Positions 1-9,669 of a DNA stretch of 42,443 bases are shown here, piece after piece. The translations under genes were made by a program, and so were the position numbers. Each line of letters begins with the position of its first letter. Within the stretch, counting starts at the first letter, position 1. The notes below the pieces were generated by a model. The model did not search any database. It worked only from the letters and a program-made list of their open reading frames with translations, and had not been told where the DNA came from. Origin of the DNA: Sanchytrium tribonematis. Its lineage: Eukaryota; Sanchytriomycota; Sanchytriomycetes; Sanchytriales; Sanchytriaceae. The stretch covers positions 1 through 42,443 of the forward strand of contig JADGIG010000020.1 of the NCBI GenBank assembly GCA_018985235.1. The letters are read 5' to 3'.

Positions 1-687
1 AATAAGCTATCTCTCATTGAAAGGCTAATTAGAGTAAGCCGATTACCATATCTTAATCCCAAAATTATTGACGAGCGCGCCAATGAAAAGACTGATGGAA
101 ATCAATTGAATTTCTCAATCGAACAACCTTCAAATTATAAAAGAAGGGCCAACCTTAAAACAAATAGATCAGAGAAAAATTTAGAAATAAATGAGACCAC
201 GGAGCCATTTATAAATGAAGTCATGTTGGATTCCATGCGATTTATAGACTGTAGACTATCAAATTCAGTAAGATCCTTGATACTATTGCTAAAGGATCAT
301 GAACAACTCGGTTTTGCTGACAGTGGATTTCCCATCTTGATCAATCGCAAACAATTAATTGGATTTATTGACGCTAGTGAGCTCAGGTTTGCATTAAAAA
401 ATGTCAAGGATTTTGGTTTAGACATCCCATGCTATTTTTTACACGAACAAATTCAGTATCTACATGCACTAGATGGCTCAAATGAGCTTACAAATTTTAA
501 CGATTTGACTTCGTTTGTAAATTTTACGCCTCTCACTATATCACCAAGATGTTCAAAAGATTATGTTGTGCAGCTATTTTTAAAACTAGGATTGAAATTT
601 GTCTGTGTCGTTGATATACACGGTAGTTATTTAGGATTTATACATAAGAAGAGAGTTATCTCTTATTTCGATGACACACTTGATTAG
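1..687 (+). CDS. ClC-family chloride channel/transporter, C-terminal CBS pair (5' partial)
   Basis: The reading frame is open from the left edge, so this is the last 228 codons of a longer gene. The visible part is the cytosolic tail of a ClC channel or Cl-/H+ exchanger. It starts with a linker containing LPYLNPK, matching the GYPFLD-type linker after the last membrane helix. CBS1 follows (GFPILINRKQLIGFI, about residues 105-130). CBS2 comes near the end (FTPLTISP, then FLKLGLKFVCVVDIHGSYLGFIHKKRVI). CBS pairs in this family bind nucleotides and regulate gating. No membrane helices are inside the window, so channel and exchanger cannot be told apart. The stop lies 87 bp before the next gene on the same strand. 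Confidence 0.85.
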   Translation, partial: NKLSLIERLIRVSRLPYLNPKIIDERANEKTDGNQLNFSIEQPSNYKRRANLKTNRSEKNLEINETTEPFINEVMLDSMRFIDCRLSNSVRSLILLLKDHEQLGFADSGFPILINRKQLIGFIDASELRFALKNVKDFGLDIPCYFLHEQIQYLHALDGSNELTNFNDLTSFVNFTPLTISPRCSKDYVVQLFLKLGLKFVCVVDIHGSYLGFIHKKRVISYFDDTLD

Positions 688-774
688 TGGAGTATTGTAA
701 TTTGACAAGATGTTGTCAGAACAAGCAAGAATAAATTTAGAATATTTATCGCGTTTTAAAATTTGAGCCATTTC

Positions 775-2630
775 ATGTCAAGTACCAACCCAACTCAAAA
801 GAATGTAATTGGAAATTACAGGTTGGAGAAAACCATAGGTTCTGGTACATACGGAAAAGTGAAGCTAGCAAAACATGTTACTACAAATGAAAAATTCGCG
901 GTTAAAATCATTGATAAGTCTAACATTTCAACTCAAAAACAAATTGCTCGAATTCAAAGAGAGATACGATTTTTAAAATTGCTTCAACACCCACATATTG
1001 TTAAAGTTTATGAGGTCTTTGAGTCCCCAAATCAGATTTTTATTGTGATGGAATATATTCAGGGTGGTGAATTATTTGACTATATTGTAGCGCACAAAAG
1101 AATAAAAGAAAAAGAAGCGCGGGTTTTTTACAGAGAAATACTTAGTGCAGTGGACTACTGCCATAAGAATGGTGTCATCCATCGAGATTTAAAACCAGAA
1201 AATTTACTCTTGAATGAAAACAAAAATATCAAAATTATCGATTTTGGTTTTGGAAACATATTTTTCCCAGATGGCTTGTTAGATACGTTTTGTGGATCAC
1301 CATTTTATGCTGCACCAGAAATGATACTGGGAAAGAAGTATGAAGGTCCGGAGGTGGATATGTGGTCCTTGGGAGTTATTCTATTTGCTTTGCTATGTGG
1401 CCATCTTCCTTTTGACGATGAAAATATTAAGGAGCTTTACAAAAAAATATCGGCAGGTCAGTACACGATTCCAAACTATATATCAAATGGTATGAATTTT
1501 CTAATTTAGAAGCAAAAAGTCTCATATCAAGATTAATAACAGTAGATCCTAAAAAAAGGGCCACTCTTCTAGAAGTTTGTCAACATCCATGGCTTAATGA
1601 AGGCTATGATGGACCTCCGGAAAATTTTTTGCCAAAGAGGCCCGTCTTGACTGAATTTTCCCAGCTAGATACTGAAATTCTCACGCGAATGCAAGCATTT
1701 GGGCACACTAACGAAGAAATCCAGAAAGCTTTTGAAGCGGACAGAAGTCAAAATAGACCAAACCCAATCCGGTCTACTTACTTTTTGCTTCAAGAAATGA
1801 TGGAAAAAGAAAAAAGGAAATCAGGAATTGCGGTTCCTAATGCTCAAAGCTCTCTATCGGCACCAGAAGAAAAGAAGACAAATCAATCGACCAGTTTGTA
1901 CGCAATTAATGAAGACAAGACTACTGCCGTGAAACTATTGGCACCAAGTAATATAGAAAGTTCGAAAAACAACTTCACATCCATGCCCCAAGTAGTAGTA
2001 GATAAAGGAAGAAGAGCTTCAGCCTTTGACGGCAAGGTTCAATCAACTCAACATCAGAGATCTGCAACCGATGGTCCAAAGCCTCATGTAGTGGCCGTCT
2101 CAACTCAAAATTTATCTCCTGATTATGGCCCCAAATCGGCACCAGCGCAAAATAATTCGTTACAAGTTCCAGTCAGCGAAGAAAAAGGAAGGCGCCACTC
2201 TGCTAATCAGATTGATATCGATAGTAGCAACAAAAGCATCAACGAAGATGCGAGTATTAAGTCTCTTGCTAGTTGGTTTTTAAATAATCAAACTACATCT
2301 AATAAACTACCAGTAGAGATAATTGCAGAAGCAGTAAAGGTTCTTAAGGAAAGTGGTATTCACTTCGCTATTGATGGGTATTGTATCGAATGTGTCCAGG
2401 ATGACAAGTTGTCAGAGCAAGACTTTCAGTCTTATCAAACTAAAGATTTGAGACGTGGATCTATCATGGCCATCCCTCCACAAATGTCAAAAAATGCTGT
2501 AGTATTCAGAATTGAGGTGGGAAAGGTCCCAAAAATCAATATGCATGGTGTTACCTTTAGAAGAATTAGTGGTGGTGTGTGGAATTATAAAAAAATTTGC
2601 AACAAAATCGTACAACAGATGAGTTTATAA
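775..2630 (+). CDS. KIN1: Kin1/MARK/PAR-1-type Ser/Thr kinase with KA1 domain
   Basis: Spliced gene, exons 775-1489 and 1510-2630, 611 aa. Removing the 20-nt intron restores a continuous kinase domain: SNEAKSLISRL then VDPKKRATLLEV and HPWL. Kinase landmarks are GSGTYGKV (about 22-29), Lys44 in AVK, HRDLKPEN (catalytic Asp138), DFG at 156-158 and the APE region. A UBA-like segment follows (LDTEILTRMQAFGHTNEEI), then a low-complexity Ser/Lys-rich linker. The C-terminus is a KA1 domain (GVTFRRISGGVWNYKKICNKIV), which in this family binds acidic lipids. Family members control polarity, exocytosis and microtubules. The start is the first in-frame ATG. Whether Kin1/2 or a generic CAMK-like relative is the closest ortholog is open; KA1 favours Kin1/MARK. 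Confidence 0.9.
1490..1509 (+). other. 20-nt spliceosomal intron in the Kin1-like kinase gene
   Basis: GTATGAATTTTCTAATTTAG, phase 1. Without removal the frame stops at the intron's own terminal TAG. With removal the conserved kinase subdomain XI (VDPKKRA...HPWL) reads through. The acceptor is fused to a branch-like CTAAT. Confidence 0.93.
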
Positions 2631-2649
2631 TAAATAGAAAAATTATGCT

Positions 2650-3361
2650 TTATTCAAATCTCAATTTAAGGGAATCATCTATATACGACCTTTGTTGGTA
2701 AGCCGGGTCAACGCTGTTCTTTGACCTATCTATTTTTTTCAAGTCTTTAATAACAGCTCGTAGTTCTATATTTTCTTTCTCTAGATTTTTGACTCGAATA
2801 TAAAGCTCTGAATTTTCAATGTAGTTTTCGTCGGTCTGTGTTTCTTTAGATTGCAAAACTTTCAAGAAACTAAAATCATCAGCGATGGAATTCCTGGATT
2901 CGGGCTTATTATTCGGCTCAATAAAATTGATAAGTCTAGATGTAGGTCTCTTCTTATTTTCTTTTTTGTCCAAATCTCCAGAATCGGATGTCGAAACATT
3001 CTTTATTTTTTCTTTCTAAATTATTTTGAAATACTAATTGTGACACAGTATCACTTTCAGCGGTGTCAATGAATGATTGAGGTCTTTGTGTTGAACTCTG
3101 ACTTCTTCTCCGACGTTGAAATATTGGTGAGTTGTTATCCTGAACTTTGACATCAGATTGTTTAATTTCTGCATTGGAATTGTTGATAGAGCTAGGTCTG
3201 CTAGTCTTTGTTACATTCGATCGAGAATTACGAAGAGTAAATGTCCCTTCCGTTCCCTTCATACTTTCTTCCATTTTTCTTTGTTCTTCCAATTCGTTGT
3301 CTTTCTCGTTATATTTATGTTTATTGTCATCTGCTTTAAACGCGCTAATAAATTTATTCAT
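2650..3361 (-). CDS. Hypothetical coiled-coil protein with a dynein-light-chain-like KETQT motif
   Basis: Two exons, 3361-3035 and 3015-2650, 230 aa once a 19-nt phase-0 intron is removed. No family recognised. The N-terminal half is polar and Ser/Arg/Asn-rich (FQRRRRSQSSTQRPQ), probably disordered. Near residues 166-170 lies KETQTDE, which fits the K-x-T-Q-T consensus bound by LC8/Dyn2. A leucine-heptad coiled coil follows (LYIRVKNLEKENIELRAVIKDLKK). The next two genes, on the same strand, share this design of disordered N-terminus and C-terminal coiled coil. A scaffold or cytoskeletal role is only inference. Confidence 0.75.
3016..3034 (-). other. 19-nt intron in the KETQT coiled-coil gene
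   Basis: On the minus strand GTATTTCAAAATAATTTAG, phase 0. It joins ...SDTVSQL to KEKIKNVSTSDSG and links two otherwise separate open frames. There is no conserved domain to confirm it, but its length, donor and acceptor match the introns proven by conserved genes here. Confidence 0.82.
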
Positions 3362-3391
3362 TTTTAAATGTGGCTTTATTGAAAAATGTAA

Positions 3392-4468
3392 TTATATCGG
3401 CATGTTTCTGGTAAGGGTTAAACTCTGAATATCTTTCCTGGAAAGAGTTTGAAAGACTTGGGAACCAGCAGGAAAATCTTTAGACTCCTTATTTCTATAC
3501 TGCCTAACTTCTGCCCAGAGAATTTTATTTCTTTCTCGAAGCTCATCAACTACCTCATTTTGTTTTTGCATTGCCTCATCATATTCTTTAACCTTGGTTG
3601 TTAAAGCTTCATTAAGCTTCCATAATTGTCCCACTAATGCATTCGACATGACTAATAGTGTATCTGTTTGACACTCTTTCTCTTCATGCTTTTCAATCTC
3701 GTAGCCTTTATAATCCTCCGTTTGTACTTCACCGTCTTTCTTTTCAAAAACAGAATGATCCCACTCGGTCATGGTTTCTGCATCAATAAATTGGCTTCTG
3801 TCAATTGCCATAGGTTCGTTTTCAAATAACTCTATTATTTTCTGGCTAGTTATGATTTCTTCACTTACGCTTGTGGGAGAATGGTCATTTTCTTTTAAAT
3901 TACCTGATACAAACTTTATATTTTCAAGCCGTGGTTGGACCAAACTGTCAGTTAAATAGCTCAGTTTTTTAAGAAATTGATCTGCAAAGTCATTTTCAAG
4001 AGTAGAGTTATCGTCATTCTCGGCTTGAGTGCGATTTTGTGCCAAATTATTCAGTTCATCGATAATTAAGACTATATCTGTATCAATCTTTGATTGGAGT
4101 ATTGTTTTGGTTCTAGAAATGCGATTTGTGGATTCCTGATTACTAACACGCGTCTCTGTTGTGGTTGCATCGACTAAAATAGCTGTCGTAGGCTGACTCA
4201 AGACTTCCAAATTTTGCAAGGAATGTGATGAAATAGTTGGAGAGGTTTTGATTTCGTCAATTAATCTCATATTAAAGTGGGGCTGAATGTGCGTTTTCTT
4301 TTGGTTTCGTTCATTCTTCTTCGGGACCAAAGACAACCTCTTTGATGGGTCTTCATTTTTCTTTCTCGAGGTAGTCATTTTCGAAAATAGAGAGCTGCTT
4401 TCTTTATCGATGCCCTTCTCCAATGATTTTTGTGTGCTATTCAAGTTGTCACGTAAAGATTTATTCAT
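3392..4468 (-). CDS. Hypothetical coiled-coil protein with tandem QTE/QTD motifs
   Basis: Single exon, 358 aa, from ATG. No family recognised. Residues 1-220 are polar with few hydrophobic stretches. Three short related motifs follow within 40 residues: ETMTE (231-235), GEVQTED (246-252) and KECQTD (264-269). The last two resemble LC8-binding QT motifs. Residues about 275-325 form a coiled coil (QLWKLNEALTTKVKEYDEAM... then VVDELRERNKILWAEVRQY). Multiple QT motifs next to a coiled coil are typical of proteins dimerised by LC8, but binding here is inferred. The gene lies 30 bp upstream of the neighbouring KETQT gene in the same orientation. The two N-termini (MNKF..., MNKS...) hint at common origin without proving it. 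Confidence 0.75.
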   Translation of the reverse strand: MNKSLRDNLNSTQKSLEKGIDKESSSLFSKMTTSRKKNEDPSKRLSLVPKKNERNQKKTHIQPHFNMRLIDEIKTSPTISSHSLQNLEVLSQPTTAILVDATTTETRVSNQESTNRISRTKTILQSKIDTDIVLIIDELNNLAQNRTQAENDDNSTLENDFADQFLKKLSYLTDSLVQPRLENIKFVSGNLKENDHSPTSVSEEIITSQKIIELFENEPMAIDRSQFIDAETMTEWDHSVFEKKDGEVQTEDYKGYEIEKHEEKECQTDTLLVMSNALVGQLWKLNEALTTKVKEYDEAMQKQNEVVDELRERNKILWAEVRQYRNKESKDFPAGSQVFQTLSRKDIQSLTLTRNMPI

Positions 4469-4509
4469 TGTTATTTTTAATGGGTAATATTTTAAAAGCC
4501 ATGAAAATT

Positions 4510-5433
4510 TTATTGAGATTGATCAACACTGGTGCTTCTGGTCATATTGATAGTCTCTAGATCTCTCGAAAGTCTTGTGACGGAAAGTGCGAGGCGCTTA
4601 TTTTCTTGTTTGTAATAGTCGCATTGAATTCGCATATCTCTCAATTGTTTGATTAGCTCGTTGTTCATTTCCTCCAATTTCGATTCTCTAGTAGATTTGC
4701 CAGCCTTAAATTCGAATTCCAGGCTTTCAGCTATATTATTCACAGAAACGAAGTCTGGTGACTTATTTCCTAATTTATCGGGATTTCTCATTAGTACATC
4801 GGTAATTGAATTCATAGAGTGGTACTGAGGTTTGATAACTTGTTCCGCAGGTCTAAAGATATTATCAGTGTTGGCCGAAACAATTTTTGCTGAGTCTGGA
4901 ATTTTAGCCTCAGGGACCCGCCGATATTGATCCATAGCGGATTGCGGCTGTAAACTCAGATTTGAAACCGACCTTATTTTTGTAGTAGAATTCACGCTCA
5001 TAGACAAATTTGGAGCTGAGAAATATGGCATGTCCAATACAACGTCCGACGATTCCAAGTCAGAATTTTGAACTTTTAAATTTTTAATATTACGAGGGAG
5101 ATATGGTTGAAACCCGGGTCCGGCGACCTCATGCAATGAAATGGAGTAAATTGGGTTGGAAATTTTCGAGCTTTTATACTCATCAATTTCCATATATTCA
5201 CTTTTAGAAATTTTTTCAACAAATTTTCTAATAAGCGGTTTTTTCCGTTGTATCTTAGACGGCTTTTTAGAAATACTGACATATCGTTTCATTAATCTGA
5301 ATTTTTTTCCACAAGCATAATCATTAGCTCTCAACTCTTCAAATGAATATTTGTTGTATCCAGAACAACCAGTTATCGATTGAAGATTTCCATCTTCGAA
5401 GTGGACCGATTGAAAAGTTCCCGTTTGTAACAT
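4510..5433 (-). CDS. Hypothetical protein with C-terminal coiled coil
   Basis: 307 aa from the ATG at 5433. The frame stays open a further 12 codons upstream without an ATG, so an upstream exon is possible. No family recognised. The N-terminal half is basic (KPSKIQRKKPLIRKF), the middle Ser/Asn-rich and probably disordered. The last 60 residues form a coiled coil (ELIKQLRDMRIQCDYYKQEN, then KRLALSVTRLSRDLETI). It is the third consecutive minus-strand gene with this design. It is divergent from the plus-strand gene beginning near 5.6 kb, and the gap of about 170 bp is probably a shared promoter. Confidence 0.65.
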   Translation of the reverse strand: MLQTGTFQSVHFEDGNLQSITGCSGYNKYSFEELRANDYACGKKFRLMKRYVSISKKPSKIQRKKPLIRKFVEKISKSEYMEIDEYKSSKISNPIYSISLHEVAGPGFQPYLPRNIKNLKVQNSDLESSDVVLDMPYFSAPNLSMSVNSTTKIRSVSNLSLQPQSAMDQYRRVPEAKIPDSAKIVSANTDNIFRPAEQVIKPQYHSMNSITDVLMRNPDKLGNKSPDFVSVNNIAESLEFEFKAGKSTRESKLEEMNNELIKQLRDMRIQCDYYKQENKRLALSVTRLSRDLETINMTRSTSVDQSQ

Positions 5434-5575
5434 TCGTGAATCTACAAGATGGCTTTTCTGTGGAAACAATAAGAAAAAAATAAAATATAAAAAGATAGAG
5501 TCAAACCTGAGATCGAATGCATATTCTTCAGCATCAGTATATTAATAAATGTCTTTTTGATTCGATTTAATTTGA

Positions 5576-6578
5576 AAAACACGTCTATCTCCATACATAA
5601 ATGAGAGGTTATTCCAAGAGCACTCTGAGTTTATCACAACACCTGAATTCATTGATAATATTTTGCCTAGTCTATCTGAAGCCCAGAGAAGCCAATATCA
5701 CGGTAGCTCTTACGGTGTTTATGGTGAAATGAGATACGTATTAGGTTTAAATCTGCAAAATCATTCTTTCAGCTGTGATAAATATTATATACATGAAGCA
5801 CTTAATTCTGATAACATGTAAATATGAAGGAGGTTCCTTAATAAGAATCGAACATGAAGCCTTGTATTTTTGTGCTTTATTAATAAATTTGTCCTGCAAA
5901 AATCACTCCGTGTTACAAATGGTCTCCCACGTTATTCAAATCTATCTAGCTTTAATACATCTTGCTATCCTCTTTCTATTGTTCGATCTTCATCACGTTT
6001 TCTACCCTATTGATATTAATCTAACTCGAGTTGGAAGACTATTTGATGCTAGCATTTTTTCGAAAGAATCATTGTTAGCTACTTCAAAATTGCATTCTCA
6101 AAGCAATTGGCCAAAATACATACATACTACTAGGCCTTTATGGAGCTCTATCGATGAAATCGTGCTGCATAAACACCCTGAGTACTTTATTCAAAAACAC
6201 TATCCACATTTGTTTCATCTTTACAACCATGCTAGTAAACAACTGCAAGAGCCTATTGCAAATATATTGTACACAATGCATTTTGGAGGTCTTTATTATA
6301 TTAATATATCTTCAATATCTGAGCATGACAAAATCTCTCGCTTTAAAGTCAATTCATTGCATTCTCCAATTATAATTTACACAATTAATCGAAAATTGAC
6401 CGCAATTTTAAGCAGACCAGATGAATCATTCTGGAAATTTGTAGTGCAATTGGTGAATATGAGAGTTCCTGTCTGGAAATATCAGAATTTAGATTTTCTT
6501 GTTGGTGGTAGCATGATCAGAGACGCTGTAAGGTTATACGAAGAAAATGGCGGATACATTGAATGGGTTCATATATAA
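5576..6578 (+). CDS. Unrecognised protein with hydrophobic segments; 5' end unresolved
   Basis: Two exons are proposed: an open frame from 5576 to 5817 and 5846-6578, joined across a 28-nt intron. Exon 1 reads as coding (FITTPEFIDNILPSLSEAQR, then GEMRYVLGLNLQNHSFS). After splicing it continues NSDNIIEHEALYFCALLINL. The 5' end is unclear: the frame opens after a TGA at 5573-5575, and its first ATG is at 5729. So either translation starts at 5729 or a further 5' exon exists. The product has two hydrophobic stretches (QIYLALIHLAILFLLFDLH and nearby) and a C-terminal part with no motif I know (NLDFLVGGSMIRDAVRLYEE). It is convergent with the zinc-finger gene, whose stop is 12 bp away. Confidence 0.6.
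5818..5845 (+). other. Candidate 28-nt intron (length outlier)
   Basis: Starts GTAAATATG and ends CCTTAATAAG, phase 2. It is needed to join exon 1 of the 5.6-kb gene to the downstream frame. The branch-like TTAAT next to the acceptor fits the window's pattern, but the length does not, and no conserved domain fixes the junction. Confidence 0.6.
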
Positions 6579-6589
6579 TAAATCTTTGA

Positions 6590-8905
6590 TTAACAACTAT
6601 CCAACTGACCTTCACGACTTGAATTATCATCAGGTATCTCCAATATAAAATTTGGTCTAACTCTTTCTACACATATTGAGCGGTATGGATTTTTATCTAT
6701 AGAATAAGAGTACAAATCCAAAGATTCTGCAATAAAATGTAGCGCCTTTCGCTTAATTTTCGACATTGGTTTGTATCGCAGGACTTCGATTAAATCGTTT
6801 TCATATTTAAACTTCAGCATTTCGTTTAAATTTTCATCAACAAAACTTTTTGAGATTTCAAGTGATACTGCTGGTGGAAATACATTATCTCTAAGATATT
6901 CAAAATTTATCAATTCATCTTTTTTGGAAAACAAAGTTATGCAATAACCAAGAGAGGTTAATCTTTGGAATAGTTCGCAACAATAAGGCTTCGAAAGAGT
7001 GATGTGGGAATTAGAATTTCTCCATTCAGTAGATACAGGATCAAAATTCAATTTCATAGATGTTATTAAAGGTATCAGATTTTTACAAGAAACTGTCACG
7101 CTTAATGGATGTCCCTCACAAGAAATTGAGGATCTGATCTCAATTGATTTTCCACACGTTGGACATTCAGACTCATCATCCGCATGACAAATGGATGTGC
7201 ACAAATGTCCACAAACTTGTGGCTTTAAACAATCTTGAGAGCATTTAACAGAGAGATGTTGGTGACAAATTTCTTTACAATAATGAGATCCGCAGCTCAT
7301 TTCCTTTTGACAAATATTGCCACAACTTGGAAATACTTCTGCCTGGACTTGATAACAAGGTACGCTGGGAATATAACACAACCCGCAACTGCACTTGCTG
7401 TCGGTCAAGTGTGAACAAGGAGGGCAGTCTCCGACAGAATGGCATTTATGTGGAAGCCTTGAATGTCCACATTTGTTCGGTTTTATACAGTCAAATTCAC
7501 AAATGGGAGGTAAACTAGTTCCACATAAAAGAGGAGGAGTCAAAGTTGTTCTACCGCAAGCGCATTGAAGAAGAGACTCATCCCATAAATCATAAATTTC
7601 CATGCAAGAAGGACAACTTCCTGAATGACACGGAAGATGACAGTAATGATTCAAGCATTTTAATCTTTTGGAGCATAGCCTTTCGCAATTATGATATTCG
7701 CTCACATTTTTGATTTTGAAACTTAAAAATTCGTCTACGTATAAGACATCGACCGGTAAATTTTTTTTAAATTTCAGATTTGTGTCATACAATTGCTTAA
7801 ATCTTTCTTTTATCCCATGCATATTCCCAAGACAGCATATCTTCTCGCATCGATGTTGATTGCATTCAAGTAAACTATCACAAGAATATTCACATCTTAA
7901 TTCTTTCGCGGAGCAGTTCATTATTTTAGTTATTCTTCCACAAAGGCATGCCATTGACTTTGTTTTAGAGCAGGGTCCACAAGGATCTAGATGACATATT
8001 TTTTCACAACGATGGCCACATTTTAAGGGCTTTGAACAAGTTCGAGAGCAGCACAAAATAGGATCCTTGCAAGTTGTACGGTCTAATATTGTTTTACCAC
8101 AAGGGCAATTTCGAACTTTATTTGGGTCGAATGGGCACAAAACTGGGTGTTCAATGGGGGAATGACAGTTATCTTCACATTCATGATTGTTACATAAAAA
8201 TTTAAATCTGCATTTTTCTTGAATTTGTTGCATTTCAGATTCACAAAAATCTTTGCATAAAGATCCCATCAAAAAGGAATCTTTGGGTATAAGGGTTGCT
8301 CGTAAAAGGGAATACCCATTTAAATTTTCTTTTTTTACCAATTCATAGTTCGATGAGCAATTAATTTTCTTTTTAAACGTAAGACACCGGCAGTATACTT
8401 CGACAATTTGGTCACATTGCTTGCATGAGCCTTCATGGCAGAGATCAGTGCATTCATGATGTGAGCAAGAAAGGCCTTTGTTGCATTGTTTTCGACATGT
8501 AAACGTTTTAGTTTCATGACATAATATATTAGAGACAGACAATTTTCCACAATAACATGTTCGCGGTTCTGTAAGTATAATATCACATGGTGGACATCTG
8601 CCAGGATGGCACCTAACTGGGCATTTATGCCCACATGGAAGAAATCTTTGACAAGTATTGTTACAACTTTGACCGCTTCCTTTTCCGCAAAAACAGCTCA
8701 AAGAGAGTTGCACATATGTCTGATTACATTTCGGGCAGCACCATTCTGCTTTGTCTTTTGTCCATAATTTTATACATTTGAAGTGAAAGATTGAGAAACA
8801 GCATTCACTGCAATGCCAAATTTTTTGATTGCGATATATTTTATCACAGCAAATTGAACATTCATACTTATTGTACCTAAGCTGTTTACGAAGTGGTTCC
8901 ATCAT
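6590..8905 (-). CDS. FAP1: NF-X1-type zinc-finger protein (Fap1-like)
   Basis: Single exon, 771 aa. A variant RING finger opens the protein (CSICCDKIYRNQKIWHC, then CFSIFHFKCIKLW and CCPKCNQ). About a dozen NF-X1 repeats follow, with patterns such as CGHKCPVRCHPGRCPPC, CGHRCEKICHLDPCGPC and CNQHRCEKIC. A diverged R3H-like segment sits near the C-terminus (RKALHFIAESLDLYSYSIDK). This order of RING, NF-X1 repeats and R3H is that of human NFX1 and yeast Fap1, a nuclear protein and FKBP12 partner. Family members act in transcription or RNA binding, and the RING suggests E3 ligase activity. The R3H lacks a clean R-x-x-x-H core, so nucleic-acid binding by that module is less certain. Confidence 0.92.
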   Translation of the reverse strand: MMEPLRKQLRYNKYECSICCDKIYRNQKIWHCSECCFSIFHFKCIKLWTKDKAEWCCPKCNQTYVQLSLSCFCGKGSGQSCNNTCQRFLPCGHKCPVRCHPGRCPPCDIILTEPRTCYCGKLSVSNILCHETKTFTCRKQCNKGLSCSHHECTDLCHEGSCKQCDQIVEVYCRCLTFKKKINCSSNYELVKKENLNGYSLLRATLIPKDSFLMGSLCKDFCESEMQQIQEKCRFKFLCNNHECEDNCHSPIEHPVLCPFDPNKVRNCPCGKTILDRTTCKDPILCCSRTCSKPLKCGHRCEKICHLDPCGPCSKTKSMACLCGRITKIMNCSAKELRCEYSCDSLLECNQHRCEKICCLGNMHGIKERFKQLYDTNLKFKKNLPVDVLYVDEFLSFKIKNVSEYHNCERLCSKRLKCLNHYCHLPCHSGSCPSCMEIYDLWDESLLQCACGRTTLTPPLLCGTSLPPICEFDCIKPNKCGHSRLPHKCHSVGDCPPCSHLTDSKCSCGLCYIPSVPCYQVQAEVFPSCGNICQKEMSCGSHYCKEICHQHLSVKCSQDCLKPQVCGHLCTSICHADDESECPTCGKSIEIRSSISCEGHPLSVTVSCKNLIPLITSMKLNFDPVSTEWRNSNSHITLSKPYCCELFQRLTSLGYCITLFSKKDELINFEYLRDNVFPPAVSLEISKSFVDENLNEMLKFKYENDLIEVLRYKPMSKIKRKALHFIAESLDLYSYSIDKNPYRSICVERVRPNFILEIPDDNSSREGQLDSC

Positions 8906-9046
8906 TTTGTTTCAAATTCTCCATCATCTTTGCAATATTTGCCGTATCTAATCAGAATTTTGTTCATACAAGTTCTACAATCAGCATCATAACACTAGTG
9001 AATCAAGGATTTGTAAATAAGTCTGGAGTTCATATTAAAAGTTGAT

Positions 9047-9556
9047 TTACTGGCAGCAGAATAATCTCAAAAAAATGTTAGGTTTCTTCTTTGGTATTAC
9101 TTTAGGCTGACGAGATGACATTCTCGGGGATGGGTCAGCTGATCGATAAGGCTGATTAGTTTTCCTCTCTCGTCTCATATTGGCATTGGTTGAACTTCCA
9201 TCCCTCTTTTTTTCTAAATTTCTTGACCTTGAGCTCGATCGCTCTCTTTGTCTCTCTTTATGCTTTCTTATAGAATCGGTGGTGTGGCCTTTATGATTTC
9301 TTGAAGTTTTACTTCTACCAGATCGCTCACCTTTGTTTCTGCGCTTTCTGCTACTTCTCGATGATGAATTGCTGCTTTGCAATTCATCATTTGTGACTTT
9401 CTTTTTCGCAAAATCAGGAACATGCCCGTGCTTTTCCTGATAGTATCTTTCCAAAGCATCATCAACTTCTTCCTCTTCGTTTGGCGCAAAATATCCATTG
9501 ACTTGTTTGGTGACATGTTCAACATTCTCGCTCACCCATTCTCCCCAAGTAGCCAT
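9047..9556 (-). CDS. Small basic protein with Mso1-like N-terminus and C-terminal Cys pair
   Basis: 169 aa from ATG. The N-terminus (WVSENVEHVTKQVNGYF, then DDALERYYQEKHGHVPDF) resembles the Sec1-binding region of fungal Mso1-like proteins, where an amphipathic helix is followed by YY-x(n)-PxW/F. This is tentative. Residues 60-150 are Arg/Ser/Lys-rich (SSSRSSRKRRNKGERSGRSK) and likely disordered. The protein ends FLRLFCCQ; a hydrophobic tail with two cysteines suggests lipidation, which would fit a membrane-tethered exocytosis factor. An RS-like nuclear protein is the alternative reading. It is divergent from TRM13, with 113 bp and one CCAAT box between them. Confidence 0.6.
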   Translation of the reverse strand: MATWGEWVSENVEHVTKQVNGYFAPNEEEEVDDALERYYQEKHGHVPDFAKKKVTNDELQSSNSSSRSSRKRRNKGERSGRSKTSRNHKGHTTDSIRKHKERQRERSSSRSRNLEKKRDGSSTNANMRRERKTNQPYRSADPSPRMSSRQPKVIPKKKPNIFLRLFCCQ

Positions 9557-9606
9557 TGTTCAAAAACTACTTGAGTGCGCTTTTTTAACAAATTAATTTG
9601 TAAATG

Positions 9607-9611
9607 ATTGG
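9607..9611 (-). promoter_or_regulatory. CCAAT box in a divergent promoter
   Basis: GCCAATCA on the minus strand in the 113-bp space between the Mso1-like gene and TRM13. It agrees with the NF-Y consensus; function is inferred. Confidence 0.4.
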
Positions 9612-9669
9612 CTAGAAATTCGTCTCAAGCAAAAAAATTATTGAGGGTCTAACGTCAATTATCTTAGTC

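Noticed and set aside
5458-5506. 49-nt GTTTGA...CCACAG candidate intron (minus strand) before the 4510-5433 gene
   Set aside because: The upstream ATG frame is in phase 1 while the exon needs phase 0, and the phase-0 frame has a TGA. The length is unlike other introns here.
5537-5607. 71-nt candidate intron that would give the 5.6-kb gene an ATG at 5517
   Set aside because: The frame fits, but the acceptor GAGAG is poor and the length is far from 19-28 nt.
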